From positions 3,224,001 through 3,288,000 of the forward strand of contig OZ246004.1 in the NCBI GenBank assembly GCA_965230495.1: DNA of 64,000 bases. The letters run 5' to 3'. The notes beneath the pieces are model-generated. The model did not search any database and was not told the origin of the DNA. It was given only the letters and a program-made list of their open reading frames with translations. This document shows, piece by piece, positions 33,521 through 42,324 of the stretch. The position numbers were made by a program, and so were the translations under genes. This DNA is from JACJYM01 sp965230495. Lineage in GTDB: Bacteria; Bacteroidota; Bacteroidia; Chitinophagales; Saprospiraceae. Positions within the stretch are counted from its first letter, which is position 1, and every line of letters starts with the position of its first letter.

Positions 33521-34927
33521 TTACCTCAATTTCGCACGTACCAAGTCCATTCTCAATAGTATTCCGACCATCATACTGAATATAAGAAGCGAAGATCCAC
33601 CTTTACTTATAAATGGCAATGGTATTCCTATTACAGGCATTAAACCAACGGTCATTCCAATGTTTATAAAAAAATGAATAAAGAAAATACCTGCCACACA
33701 GTATCCAAAGTTTCTTATGAATTCAAACTTTGCTCTTTCGGCGAGAATGATCATTCTTGTTATCAAGATTAGAAATAGTATAATAATACTAATACTTCCA
33801 ATAAAACCTTGCTCTTCGCCTATTGTGCTAAATATGAAATCTGTCGTCTGTTCAGGAACATAGTTGAGTTTTGTCATGTCTCCTTTGAGATAACCTTTAC
33901 CCATTATGCCTCCAGAACCTATGGCTAACTTAGATTGCAAAATATTGTATAATGAACCTCTCGGGTCGCATTTATCTGGACGTAACCATACGTTAATCCT
34001 TTCCTGCTGGTGTGGTTTAAGAAAGTTTTCAAAAGAATAGCGAGCTCCATAACTAAGACCTATTGCCAAGGCAATGCTAGGGAGAAGGACTCTAAGATAC
34101 TTTGCTCTCCTTGCTAAAAAGGATCTTATAGAAAAGACAATTATTAGAGTCAAAGGAAGAACATATGCATAACCTCTTAGTGGGGTAGCCGCCATTATGT
34201 AAATTGTTATTACCATTAAAAGAAAGGAAAATAGCAGAAAATTCAGTGAAGGAAATTTTTGACCTTTAAGGATAAATATTGCTGAAAAAAGAAGGACAAA
34301 TACCGCGACTGTATAAGGGTTGAAAATGAGAGAAAAAATAAAAATAGCCAGAAGGGAAAAACCAATAATATACAATTCACTTGCTAAACCTCTTCTAAAC
34401 AAAAGAATAAAAAAACTAGCGAACACGATTCCGGATCCTGGATCTGGTTGCAAAAATATCAAAAGAACAGGAAGAGCGATTAAGAGTAATGTGGTGAGTA
34501 GGATTTTTTGATTTTTTAGCTCACTTTTATTAAAACTAAGATAGCTAGAAAGAGCCAGACAGGTACCTAGCTTTGCCAATTCGGAGGGCTGAAATGAAAC
34601 AAATCCAAATTGAAACCATGATTTGGCACCCTTTATTTCTGCACCAAATATTAATACTCCTAACAAGAGAACAATGGATAAAGCATAGAGGGGATAAGCT
34701 ATTGTGTTCCAAAATTTCCAACCTAAAGAGAAGGAAAGTAAGAAAACAACCAAAGAAATGAGAATCCAAATGGATTGCTTACCTATTTCTGTTTTGAAAT
34801 TGATAAAAGAATATGGATCTTGAGGATCGTGAACTACCGCATACAGCATCATCCACCCGATAATCAATAAACTGAGATATATAGCCAGGGTTATCCAATC
34901 TATCGGATTTCGAGAAGCTATTGTCAT
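33521..34927 (-). CDS. rodA: RodA, SEDS peptidoglycan glycosyltransferase
   Basis: A 468-residue polytopic protein of the SEDS family that polymerises peptidoglycan for cell elongation. Signatures: WFQFGFVSFQPSELAKLG (active-site region of loop/helix), LQPDPGSGIVF, GKGYLKGDMTKLNYVPEQTTDFIF and the C-terminal GMTVGLMPVIGIPLPFISKGGSS. It is longer than E. coli RodA (about 370) because of additional helices in the middle, a common Bacteroidota feature. It follows the SPOR-protein gene by 2 bp. Confidence 0.94.
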   Translation of the reverse strand: MTIASRNPIDWITLAIYLSLLIIGWMMLYAVVHDPQDPYSFINFKTEIGKQSIWILISLVVFLLSFSLGWKFWNTIAYPLYALSIVLLLGVLIFGAEIKGAKSWFQFGFVSFQPSELAKLGTCLALSSYLSFNKSELKNQKILLTTLLLIALPVLLIFLQPDPGSGIVFASFFILLFRRGLASELYIIGFSLLAIFIFSLIFNPYTVAVFVLLFSAIFILKGQKFPSLNFLLFSFLLMVITIYIMAATPLRGYAYVLPLTLIIVFSIRSFLARRAKYLRVLLPSIALAIGLSYGARYSFENFLKPHQQERINVWLRPDKCDPRGSLYNILQSKLAIGSGGIMGKGYLKGDMTKLNYVPEQTTDFIFSTIGEEQGFIGSISIIILFLILITRMIILAERAKFEFIRNFGYCVAGIFFIHFFINIGMTVGLMPVIGIPLPFISKGGSSLLIFSMMVGILLRMDLVRAKLR

Positions 34928-34929
34928 AA

Positions 34930-35325
34930 CTACCGAATTAAATCGGTCTTGGGAATATCAGCCATCACAGGAGTGGAAGCGGGAAAATCTTTTTTTAATT
35001 CTAACAAGAAATGCATGAGGTCGACTTTTCTTTCATAAGCTCCTACACGTACAACATAGTAAGGGCTTTTATGCTCCCAATAGACAGGCATTGAGGGGTA
35101 CAGATAGCCAAATTTTGATTTGGCCTTTTCACTTTTTCTTCTATCGTCGGTGGTGACAATTTGTATTCTCCAACCCTTTACTTTTTCTTCATTTCGATTA
35201 TTTTCCTCATACTTTTGCATCATTTCTTGGACAACAGGCGGCTCATTAACCATAATTTCTTGGGCAAAGAGAAATGACGTAAAAGTCAACAATGACAACA
35301 AAAGAGAAAATTTGAGCAAATTCAT
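34930..35325 (-). CDS. Small exported SPOR-domain protein
   Basis: A 131-residue protein with signal peptide (MNLLKFSLLLSLLTFTSFLFA) and a C-terminal SPOR domain from about residue 48: GWRIQIVTTDDRRKSEKAKS, then PYYVVRVGAYERKVDL. SPOR domains bind glycan strands lacking stem peptides, usually at division sites. It is encoded 2 bp upstream of rodA, so it probably acts with wall synthesis. The linker between signal and SPOR domain is short and charged. Confidence 0.85.
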   Translation of the reverse strand: MNLLKFSLLLSLLTFTSFLFAQEIMVNEPPVVQEMMQKYEENNRNEEKVKGWRIQIVTTDDRRKSEKAKSKFGYLYPSMPVYWEHKSPYYVVRVGAYERKVDLMHFLLELKKDFPASTPVMADIPKTDLIR

Positions 35326-35349
35326 TAACGATAAATTTATAACTTAACG

Positions 35350-35376
35350 CAAAGATACAATTAATGCATGTAGCAA
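35350..35376 (-). promoter_or_regulatory. Promoter of SPOR-rodA operon
   Basis: On the minus strand TTG (complement of 35374-35376) is followed after 16 bp by the perfect -7 element TATCTTTG (complement of 35350-35357). It lies 25 bp from the SPOR start codon. The divergent receptor gene starts at 35364, inside this promoter, so the two units overlap at their 5' ends. Confidence 0.6.
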
Positions 35377-37346
35377 TTGACAATAATTTTCGGCTTCTAA
35401 TATTAGCAGTGTTTTTAGGATATTTTGCAAACATAGGAAACACGCAAGAAGATTCTTTGTGGACGGCAGAACTAAATACCGTATGGTTTGCGGAGAGCAC
35501 GAAAAGTCAACTAGAAGATATATCTATCAGCGAGAGGATGATAAGCTCTATAGCTGCCAGTTTTGATGACCCAGTTCGTATTTTAAGTAGATATCCAGGA
35601 TATGTGACTGTTAATGACCAAAGTAATCAGATCTCATTTAGAGGGATGCCTGCCCATTGGTCTACTTGGTTATTAAATGGAGTTGAAATCGTAAATCCTA
35701 ATCATCTTATGGGTGCCGGAACTCCCGGAGACAAACTCAGTTTTGGAGGAGGAGTAAGTATGATTTCAGGAACAATTATAGATAGATTTAAAATAGATCA
35801 AAGCCCTTTTTTGAAAAATGGATTTAATAATTTGTCCACCCTTCCTAATTATAATTTGGACGAAAGTCTAGCCACGTATATAAAATTAAGTGTGATTGGC
35901 CTTGAGTCTGGAACAGGTTGGGTTAATAATGGCTGGAGTATTAGTGCCAACTACAGATATTCATTTACAGGGTTATTGTCAGATTTGGGAGTAGATTTTG
36001 GCAACGAAAGTATCAAGTACCAAGATGCTTATTTAGGGATAAAAAAGGTGACAAAAAAAGCGTTGATTGAATTTAATGGTATATATGGCAGGAGCTCCAA
36101 CACACATATTCCACTAGATAGTCTCACCGAAGATTTTACCTACAAGGATGTTCAGGATATTAGAGCTGAAAACGAGACCTTTATTACGTCATTGAAGTTG
36201 AACTATCAATTAGGGAGTAATTGGTTGGGTGAACTGACCTCGAATTTTTCAAGTAGATCAGACACTAGAATTGCTCAAGCTCCAATTAATATTTTTGATA
36301 AATTTGGACTTGACGAAAGGAGATTTGCGTCTAGATTGGTGATGTCAAAAGGCGATTTATCCTTTGGTGCAGGTTTCGCATACAGAGATTATATATTGGA
36401 TTATGAGTATTTAGGATTTACGTTGGACTCGAATGTCAGCCTTTCTAATGCTGTTTGGTCCGGATTTATTAAAGACATTTCCAAATTCAACGGTTTCACC
36501 GTTAAAGTGAACTTTGGCATTGACTATCATAGCAAGAATAAGAAAGCAGCGATACCATTTGCCATAAGTTTTGAGAAAAAATTCGGTGGACTTTCAATCG
36601 AACTTAATAATTCCATTCAAGCCAGATATCCGGAAGTCGAGATTTTATTTTTTGGGCAACAATCCGATGTGGAGTTGATTAAAAGCCGAAATCATGAAAT
36701 ATCCATTAAGCTGAATAGTAGTGCTAATCCAAGGATTGGGTTGTTTTTTCATCAATTTGAGAATGTACCAACATATTCTAATTGGTCGGCTTTTAATGGG
36801 GTGCAGGATTTTTTAATATTTGCGGTTTCCAATTCAAAAACTAAAAAGGCAAGAAGTTATGGCGTTTTTGGAAGCTGCAACTACGAGGTCAAACCGAATG
36901 ATTTTTGGATTTACAGCAATATAAGCTTTTTGCGAGCACAATATCAAAGCCAATTTTCTGAAGAATATTCAGATGCAATTGGAGATTATCGTTGGATTTT
37001 AAATTTGAATCTAAAGAAGACGTTATTTTCAAAAAAAGAGAAATTATTTCAAGTATTAGTTTCAACAGTATTTAGAAATGGTGGAAACCAATACCGAACG
37101 AGTACTTTGCCCTACTATGTACCTGAATATGGAGTTGAACTATATAGAATATCAGATTATTTTAGAGGTGACTTAAGGTTAATTTATAAGAAACGAAGAT
37201 CAGAGTTTTCACTGGATATCCAGAATGTTACATCCAGAAGAAATGAAGGATATCAACTGTATAATTTCATTAGTAAAGAATTCGAAGATTACGATCAACT
37301 TGGTATTATTCCTGTATTAAGTTGGAAGCTGAATATTGGAGAGTAA
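35364..37346 (+). CDS. TonB-dependent receptor-like outer-membrane protein
   Basis: A 660-residue exported beta-barrel. After a signal segment (about residues 8-28, ILAVFLGYFANIG) comes a plug domain (about 45-150): SISERMISSIAASFDDPVRI, then NQISFRGMPAHWSTWLLNGVEIVNP. A barrel of long amphipathic strands follows. There is no N-terminal carboxypeptidase-like domain and no clear TonB box. It lacks a SusD partner. Its substrate is unknown. polA begins 45 bp after it but on a separate functional theme. Confidence 0.85.
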   Translation: MHVAIDNNFRLLILAVFLGYFANIGNTQEDSLWTAELNTVWFAESTKSQLEDISISERMISSIAASFDDPVRILSRYPGYVTVNDQSNQISFRGMPAHWSTWLLNGVEIVNPNHLMGAGTPGDKLSFGGGVSMISGTIIDRFKIDQSPFLKNGFNNLSTLPNYNLDESLATYIKLSVIGLESGTGWVNNGWSISANYRYSFTGLLSDLGVDFGNESIKYQDAYLGIKKVTKKALIEFNGIYGRSSNTHIPLDSLTEDFTYKDVQDIRAENETFITSLKLNYQLGSNWLGELTSNFSSRSDTRIAQAPINIFDKFGLDERRFASRLVMSKGDLSFGAGFAYRDYILDYEYLGFTLDSNVSLSNAVWSGFIKDISKFNGFTVKVNFGIDYHSKNKKAAIPFAISFEKKFGGLSIELNNSIQARYPEVEILFFGQQSDVELIKSRNHEISIKLNSSANPRIGLFFHQFENVPTYSNWSAFNGVQDFLIFAVSNSKTKKARSYGVFGSCNYEVKPNDFWIYSNISFLRAQYQSQFSEEYSDAIGDYRWILNLNLKKTLFSKKEKLFQVLVSTVFRNGGNQYRTSTLPYYVPEYGVELYRISDYFRGDLRLIYKKRRSEFSLDIQNVTSRRNEGYQLYNFISKEFEDYDQLGIIPVLSWKLNIGE

Positions 37347-37390
37347 GCTTTCTGAATATTATTTATCTTCGGGGCAAGAATAACTAATTT

Positions 37391-40180
37391 ATGACTGAAA
37401 AAAAACTCTTTTTATTAGATGGACATGCTTTAGTCTATAGGGCTCATTTTGCTTTTATTAATAGACCATTGATAAATTCTAAAGGTGTAAATACCAGTGC
37501 TATAACGGGATTTGTCAGATCACTTTGGGATATAATTCAAAACCAAAAGCCCAGCCATATTGCAGTAGCCTTTGATCCTAAAGGAGGAACTTTCAGAAAT
37601 GAAATATATCCTGAGTATAAGGCAAATAGAGAAGCTCAACCTGAGGATATATCTATAGCAATTCCGTTTATTAAGGAAATTTTGAAAGGCTTTAGAATAC
37701 CCGTTATAATGTTAGAAAACTATGAGGCAGATGATGTTATAGGAACAGTTTCTAAACAGGCGGAAAAGGAAGGATTTCAAGTCTATATGGTTACACCTGA
37801 TAAGGATTATGCTCAATTGGTATCTGAAAACATATTTATGTTCAAACCATCTAGGTCCGGAAACGGAATTGAAATTCTTGGAATTCCTGAAATCCTTGAG
37901 AAATGGGATATAGACAGGATAGATCAGGTTATTGATATTTTAGGTCTTCAAGGGGACAGTGTGGACAATATTCCTGGAGTCCCGGGAATAGGGCCGAAAA
38001 CAGCAGTAAAACTTTTGAAAGAATTTGATTCCGTTGAAGGCATTATTAATAATGTAGATCAATTAAAAGGAAAACAGAAAGAAAACTTGATAAACTTTGC
38101 AGACCAAGCAAGGATGAGTAGGGATTTAGCAACGATCAATATTGAAGTGCCAATCAAGTTTAGTGCTAGTGATTATTTGCTTGAGGAGATGAATAAAAAA
38201 GCTCTCGAAAAAGTTTTTAAAGAGCTCGAATTTAGAACATTGGCAAAGCAGATTTTAGGAACAGAAGAAAGCAATGTAGGTAAACAGGGCGAATTATTTG
38301 GTAGTACTATCAGTCCAACGAAGGCGGCAAATCCTAAAAAGGAATCGGCAAACTATAGTATAGCCAAAAAGAATATAGATAACGTGCCTCATATATACCA
38401 TATGATCGAAGAGGAGAAAGAACTTGAAGCACTTGTTAGGACATTGGAAACTGCTGATGAGATTTCCTTTGATACGGAAACTACAGGTTTGGACCCACTA
38501 AAAGCAGAGCTTGTAGGGCTGGTGTTTTCTGTTAAAAAACATGAGGCCTATTATGTGCCCACACCTGATAGTTTTGAAAAGACACTGGAAATATGTGAGA
38601 GATTTAAAAATATATTGGAAGACCCTTCTAGAAAGTTAATAGGACAAAATATTAAGTATGACGCTTTGGTTATGAGAAAATACAAAGTGGAATTACATGA
38701 TAATATATTTGATACCATGATTGCTCATTATCTATGTGAACCAGATCTTAGACACAAATTGGATTACATAGCAGAGACTGTTTTGGATTATCAAATGGTC
38801 CCTATTGAAGATTTAATCGGTAAAGGAGCTAAGCAAATTAGTATGAGAGATGTTCCCATCGAAAAAATACGCGAATATGCAGGAGAAGATGCGGACATTA
38901 CTTTTCAGCTGAAAGAACCTTTGGAACAAAAGTTGAAGGAAGCAGAGATGCACAAATTGTATGAAGAAATAGAAATTCCTTTGAGTGGAGTTTTAACTAG
39001 AGTGGAGCATGAAGGAGTTAGAATTAATCCTGAATTTTTGACGAACTATTCCAAAGTTCTACAAGAAGCTATTCAGAAGGCGGAAAAGGATATTTACAAT
39101 AAGGCTGGGGTTAATTTTAATATAGCATCACCGAAACAAGTGGGAGAAGTATTATTTGATAAACTAAAGATTCCATATAGATGGAGAAGAGCTCCGGGTA
39201 AACAATATAGCACAAATGTCGATAAGCTAAATGAACTGGCTGAAGAACACGAAATTGTAAGAGATATTTTAGAATATAGGAAGCTTGCGAAATTGAAATC
39301 AACATATGTAGATTCATTACCACTTATGGTCAATGACTTATCTGGGAGAGTGCATAGTAGTTTTAATCAAGCTAGAGCTGCAACGGGCAGATTGAGTTCA
39401 GAAAACCCTAATCTTCAAAACATTCCCATTAAAAATGATGAAGGAAGAGAAATTAGAAAAGCTTTTGAACCCAGAGATAAGGATCATACTCTTCTTGCTG
39501 CAGATTATAGTCAAATAGAATTAAGATTGATAGCAGAGATAAGCAAAGACGAATTTATGCTAGAATCTTTTAAATCCGGTAGGGATTTTCACAGAGCTAC
39601 TGCGGCAAAGGTATACGGCGTAGATTATGAAGATGTCAGTGCTACTCAGCGAAGAAATGCTAAAACAGTTAACTTTTCTATTACATATGGAGCAGGCTCA
39701 ACCAATCTTTCGAAACAACTAGGCATTCCAAGATCAGAGGCAAAAGAATTGATAGACAATTATTTTGTTCAATTTTCGGGATTAAAGAATTACATGGATG
39801 AAACGGTTGATTTCGCCAGAAAAAATGGATATGTACAAACCCTATTAGGCAGAAAAAGAATTCTTAGAGATATTAATTCAAGGAATGGATTTTTGAGAAG
39901 CAATGCGGAAAGAATAGCAATAAACACTCCTATTCAAGGAACAGCAGCTGATATGATCAAGGTAGCCATGATTAATATCGACAAAGAATTCGAAAAGAGG
40001 AAATTCAGATCAAAAATGATTTTACAAGTTCATGATGAATTGGTTTTTGATGTTTTTAAACCTGAGCTTGAGGAAGTATCATCTGTCGTAAGTGAACTTA
40101 TGAAAACAGCTATACCAAACCTTGAAGTTCCGATTTTAGTTTCATTGGGTACGGGAACCAATTGGTTGGAAGCACATTAA
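37391..40180 (+). CDS. polA: DNA polymerase I
   Basis: A 929-residue three-domain polymerase. The N-terminal 5' nuclease (residues 1-290) has LLDGHALVYRAHFAF and NIPGVPGIGPKTA. The 3'-5' exonuclease (about 330-520) keeps its metal ligands: FDTETTGLDP, GQNIKYDALVM and YAGEDADITFQL, so proofreading should be active. The polymerase domain has ADYSQIELRLIAEIS (motif A), RRNAKTVNFSITYG (O helix) and QVHDELVFDV (motif C). It functions in Okazaki fragment processing and repair. Its stop overlaps the convergent DUF2279 gene by 4 bp. Confidence 0.97.
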   Translation: MTEKKLFLLDGHALVYRAHFAFINRPLINSKGVNTSAITGFVRSLWDIIQNQKPSHIAVAFDPKGGTFRNEIYPEYKANREAQPEDISIAIPFIKEILKGFRIPVIMLENYEADDVIGTVSKQAEKEGFQVYMVTPDKDYAQLVSENIFMFKPSRSGNGIEILGIPEILEKWDIDRIDQVIDILGLQGDSVDNIPGVPGIGPKTAVKLLKEFDSVEGIINNVDQLKGKQKENLINFADQARMSRDLATINIEVPIKFSASDYLLEEMNKKALEKVFKELEFRTLAKQILGTEESNVGKQGELFGSTISPTKAANPKKESANYSIAKKNIDNVPHIYHMIEEEKELEALVRTLETADEISFDTETTGLDPLKAELVGLVFSVKKHEAYYVPTPDSFEKTLEICERFKNILEDPSRKLIGQNIKYDALVMRKYKVELHDNIFDTMIAHYLCEPDLRHKLDYIAETVLDYQMVPIEDLIGKGAKQISMRDVPIEKIREYAGEDADITFQLKEPLEQKLKEAEMHKLYEEIEIPLSGVLTRVEHEGVRINPEFLTNYSKVLQEAIQKAEKDIYNKAGVNFNIASPKQVGEVLFDKLKIPYRWRRAPGKQYSTNVDKLNELAEEHEIVRDILEYRKLAKLKSTYVDSLPLMVNDLSGRVHSSFNQARAATGRLSSENPNLQNIPIKNDEGREIRKAFEPRDKDHTLLAADYSQIELRLIAEISKDEFMLESFKSGRDFHRATAAKVYGVDYEDVSATQRRNAKTVNFSITYGAGSTNLSKQLGIPRSEAKELIDNYFVQFSGLKNYMDETVDFARKNGYVQTLLGRKRILRDINSRNGFLRSNAERIAINTPIQGTAADMIKVAMINIDKEFEKRKFRSKMILQVHDELVFDVFKPELEEVSSVVSELMKTAIPNLEVPILVSLGTGTNWLEAH

Positions 40181-41154
40181 AATCTTAAAAAGTGAAAGAT
40201 TACTTCTCCGTTAGAATTAATTTCTAAAGCAGGAGATGGATATTTAAAAATATTTAATATCGAAAAAATACTTTTTAGAAAATAACTATCCGTTTCAATT
40301 TTTGTGAGATCAACATCAAATGACAAATAGAACTGGCGAATTCTTTTATCTGAAATTCGAAAAAGAGCATCTTCTTCTTCCCATTCATTGGTAAATCCAC
40401 CATACATGTTTTCACTGCCATATCCTATAGCAAGATTCAACCATTTAGGCCACTTCGAACTTTTGTTGAGAAATGAGTGAACATTGATGGAAGCCCAATA
40501 TGTTTGGGCATTGTAGTCTTTTAGAAAACGCTCTGGAAAACTTGAACCGTAAAGATCATTGGCTCGTTTGAGTCTACTTGAGAAAACTCCGGGAGTATTA
40601 AAAGACTCTATAGGTTGAGCATTATAGTTTTTTGAATAACTTGATACTTTTAATTGGATTCTTTGTTCATCCCAGAATGATTGTTGGACAGCATAAATTC
40701 CAATTCCCACAAAATTAGCTCCAATATCTGTCCAAGAGAAACCCCATTTTTCAGTAAAACCATCCATTACTTCAATAGTGGATTGAAAAAGGCTTCCGCA
40801 AATAGCTCCAGTCCATATAGCCGATGTTTTATCCATTCCTATCCATTTAGCTCCTTTGAAACACAAGACGCCTTGCAAATAAGCGGTATAAACGTGTCCC
40901 ACTTTGTCCATTTGATTCCACTCTCTGTTATCATTGAATGTATGGAAGCTAGTTTGCCTGTTTTTTCGATACCAAGCGTAGTATAGACCGGTAGAAAATC
41001 CTGCGTAGGTGGTAGAAGAAATAATGAGTGCTTGATTGAATCTCTGTCTATTAAAAGTATCAGAGGGGGTTAAGAAATTATTTAGTTGAGCTTGAGAGAC
41101 ATTCACGACTAAGCAAACAATAAGTATAAAAAAGCACTTTATAATAGAACTCAT
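40177..41154 (-). CDS. DUF2279 family exported protein
   Basis: A 325-residue protein with signal peptide (MSSIIKCFFILIVCLVVNVSQA). Its core (about 70-170) is DUF2279/YfiM-like: EWNQMDKVGHVYTAYLQG, then WTGAICGSLFQSTIEVMDGF and WGFSWTDIGANFVGIGIY. These are short membrane-active helices with a conserved D-K-x-G-H. The C-terminal half is a beta-rich region. The family is uncharacterised, likely outer membrane or periplasmic. It is convergent and overlapping by 4 bp with polA. Confidence 0.82.
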   Translation of the reverse strand: MSSIIKCFFILIVCLVVNVSQAQLNNFLTPSDTFNRQRFNQALIISSTTYAGFSTGLYYAWYRKNRQTSFHTFNDNREWNQMDKVGHVYTAYLQGVLCFKGAKWIGMDKTSAIWTGAICGSLFQSTIEVMDGFTEKWGFSWTDIGANFVGIGIYAVQQSFWDEQRIQLKVSSYSKNYNAQPIESFNTPGVFSSRLKRANDLYGSSFPERFLKDYNAQTYWASINVHSFLNKSSKWPKWLNLAIGYGSENMYGGFTNEWEEEDALFRISDKRIRQFYLSFDVDLTKIETDSYFLKSIFSILNIFKYPSPALEINSNGEVIFHFLRF

Positions 41155-41232
41155 ATACTACAAAAATAGTAATATTTGTAGCTGCATCTTTGTAAAAGGA
41201 GAATAATCACGTTTAATTAATACTTAATCATT

Positions 41233-42174
41233 TTGAACAGAAAAATACTAATTACTGATCATGCACATCCTATTTTGATCGAAGGACTACATTCGCAAGG
41301 ATATAAAGTAGAATTCATTCCAAATTTTGATCCTAAAGATCTTATGAGCAGTGTTAAGGACTTGTATGGGATTGTTATTAATAGTAAAATTAAAATGACT
41401 GAAGAGATTATTAAAAATGGTCTTCAATTGAAATTTATTGCTAGGCTTGGCTCGGGATTGGAGATCATAGATTTGGAATATGCCAAAAAGAAAAACATAG
41501 CGGTTATTAATAGTCCTGGAGGTAATGCCAATGCAGTAGCGGAACATGCCTTGGGGATGTTGTTATGTCTTTCCAACAATTTAAGAAGGGCAGATTCGGA
41601 AGTAAGAAATAAAACCTGGAAAAGGGAAGCCAATAGAGGATGGGAAGTAGATGGTAAAACAATAGGTATAATTGGAGTAGGAAACACAGGATCTGCATTG
41701 GCTAGAAAACTTTCTAACTGGAATGTTGAGCTTTTGGGATATGATAAATACAAGTCTGAATACACGAAGGAGTTTTCTAATATGCGAGAGTCAACAATTA
41801 AAGAAATACAGCAGGAAGCTGATATAGTAAGCGTGCATCTACCTCTTACACAAGAAACTAGGCACTTGATTGATGATGATTTCATCAAGGGTTGCAAAAA
41901 GCCTTTTTATTTGATTAATACTTCAAGAGGACCAATAATGAATACTAAAGCTTTATTGAGAGGTTTGGAAACAAGAAAAATAGCCGGAGCTTGTTTAGAT
42001 GTATTTGAAAATGAGAAACCTGATAAGTATAATAGTGAAGAAGAATTACTTTATTCAAAATTATTCGAGTACGATAATATAATTCTATCTCCTCATGTTG
42101 CGGGATGGACACATGAGTCACTCGAGAAGATAGGTTCGATTATTTTAAATAAAATTCTGAAATTAGATAGTTAA
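41233..42174 (+). CDS. D-2-hydroxyacid dehydrogenase (phosphoglycerate dehydrogenase-like)
   Basis: A 313-residue NAD-dependent dehydrogenase starting at TTG 41233. The nucleotide-binding loop is IGIIGVGNTGSALARKL. The catalytic Arg lies in INTSRGPIMN, the Glu in CLDVFENEKP and the His in LSPHVAGWTHES. The R-E-H triad and H-P-x-x-x-G-type ending fit the family. It lacks the C-terminal ACT domain of full SerA, so it could be 3-phosphoglycerate dehydrogenase of the short type or another 2-hydroxyacid dehydrogenase. No serine-pathway gene is adjacent. Confidence 0.9.
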   Translation: MNRKILITDHAHPILIEGLHSQGYKVEFIPNFDPKDLMSSVKDLYGIVINSKIKMTEEIIKNGLQLKFIARLGSGLEIIDLEYAKKKNIAVINSPGGNANAVAEHALGMLLCLSNNLRRADSEVRNKTWKREANRGWEVDGKTIGIIGVGNTGSALARKLSNWNVELLGYDKYKSEYTKEFSNMRESTIKEIQQEADIVSVHLPLTQETRHLIDDDFIKGCKKPFYLINTSRGPIMNTKALLRGLETRKIAGACLDVFENEKPDKYNSEEELLYSKLFEYDNIILSPHVAGWTHESLEKIGSIILNKILKLDS

Positions 42175-42324
42175 ACCCCGATTTGTTGTCCATCAAGACA
42201 AAGAGGAGGTCATGAAGCCTTGATTTTCAATAATTAACGTAGTAGCATTGTATTCTAGTTCTTTGGGTGACCGATAACCTGAAAAACAGATTTCTATTTC
42301 TTCATCAGACTAAAATCAATTGTT

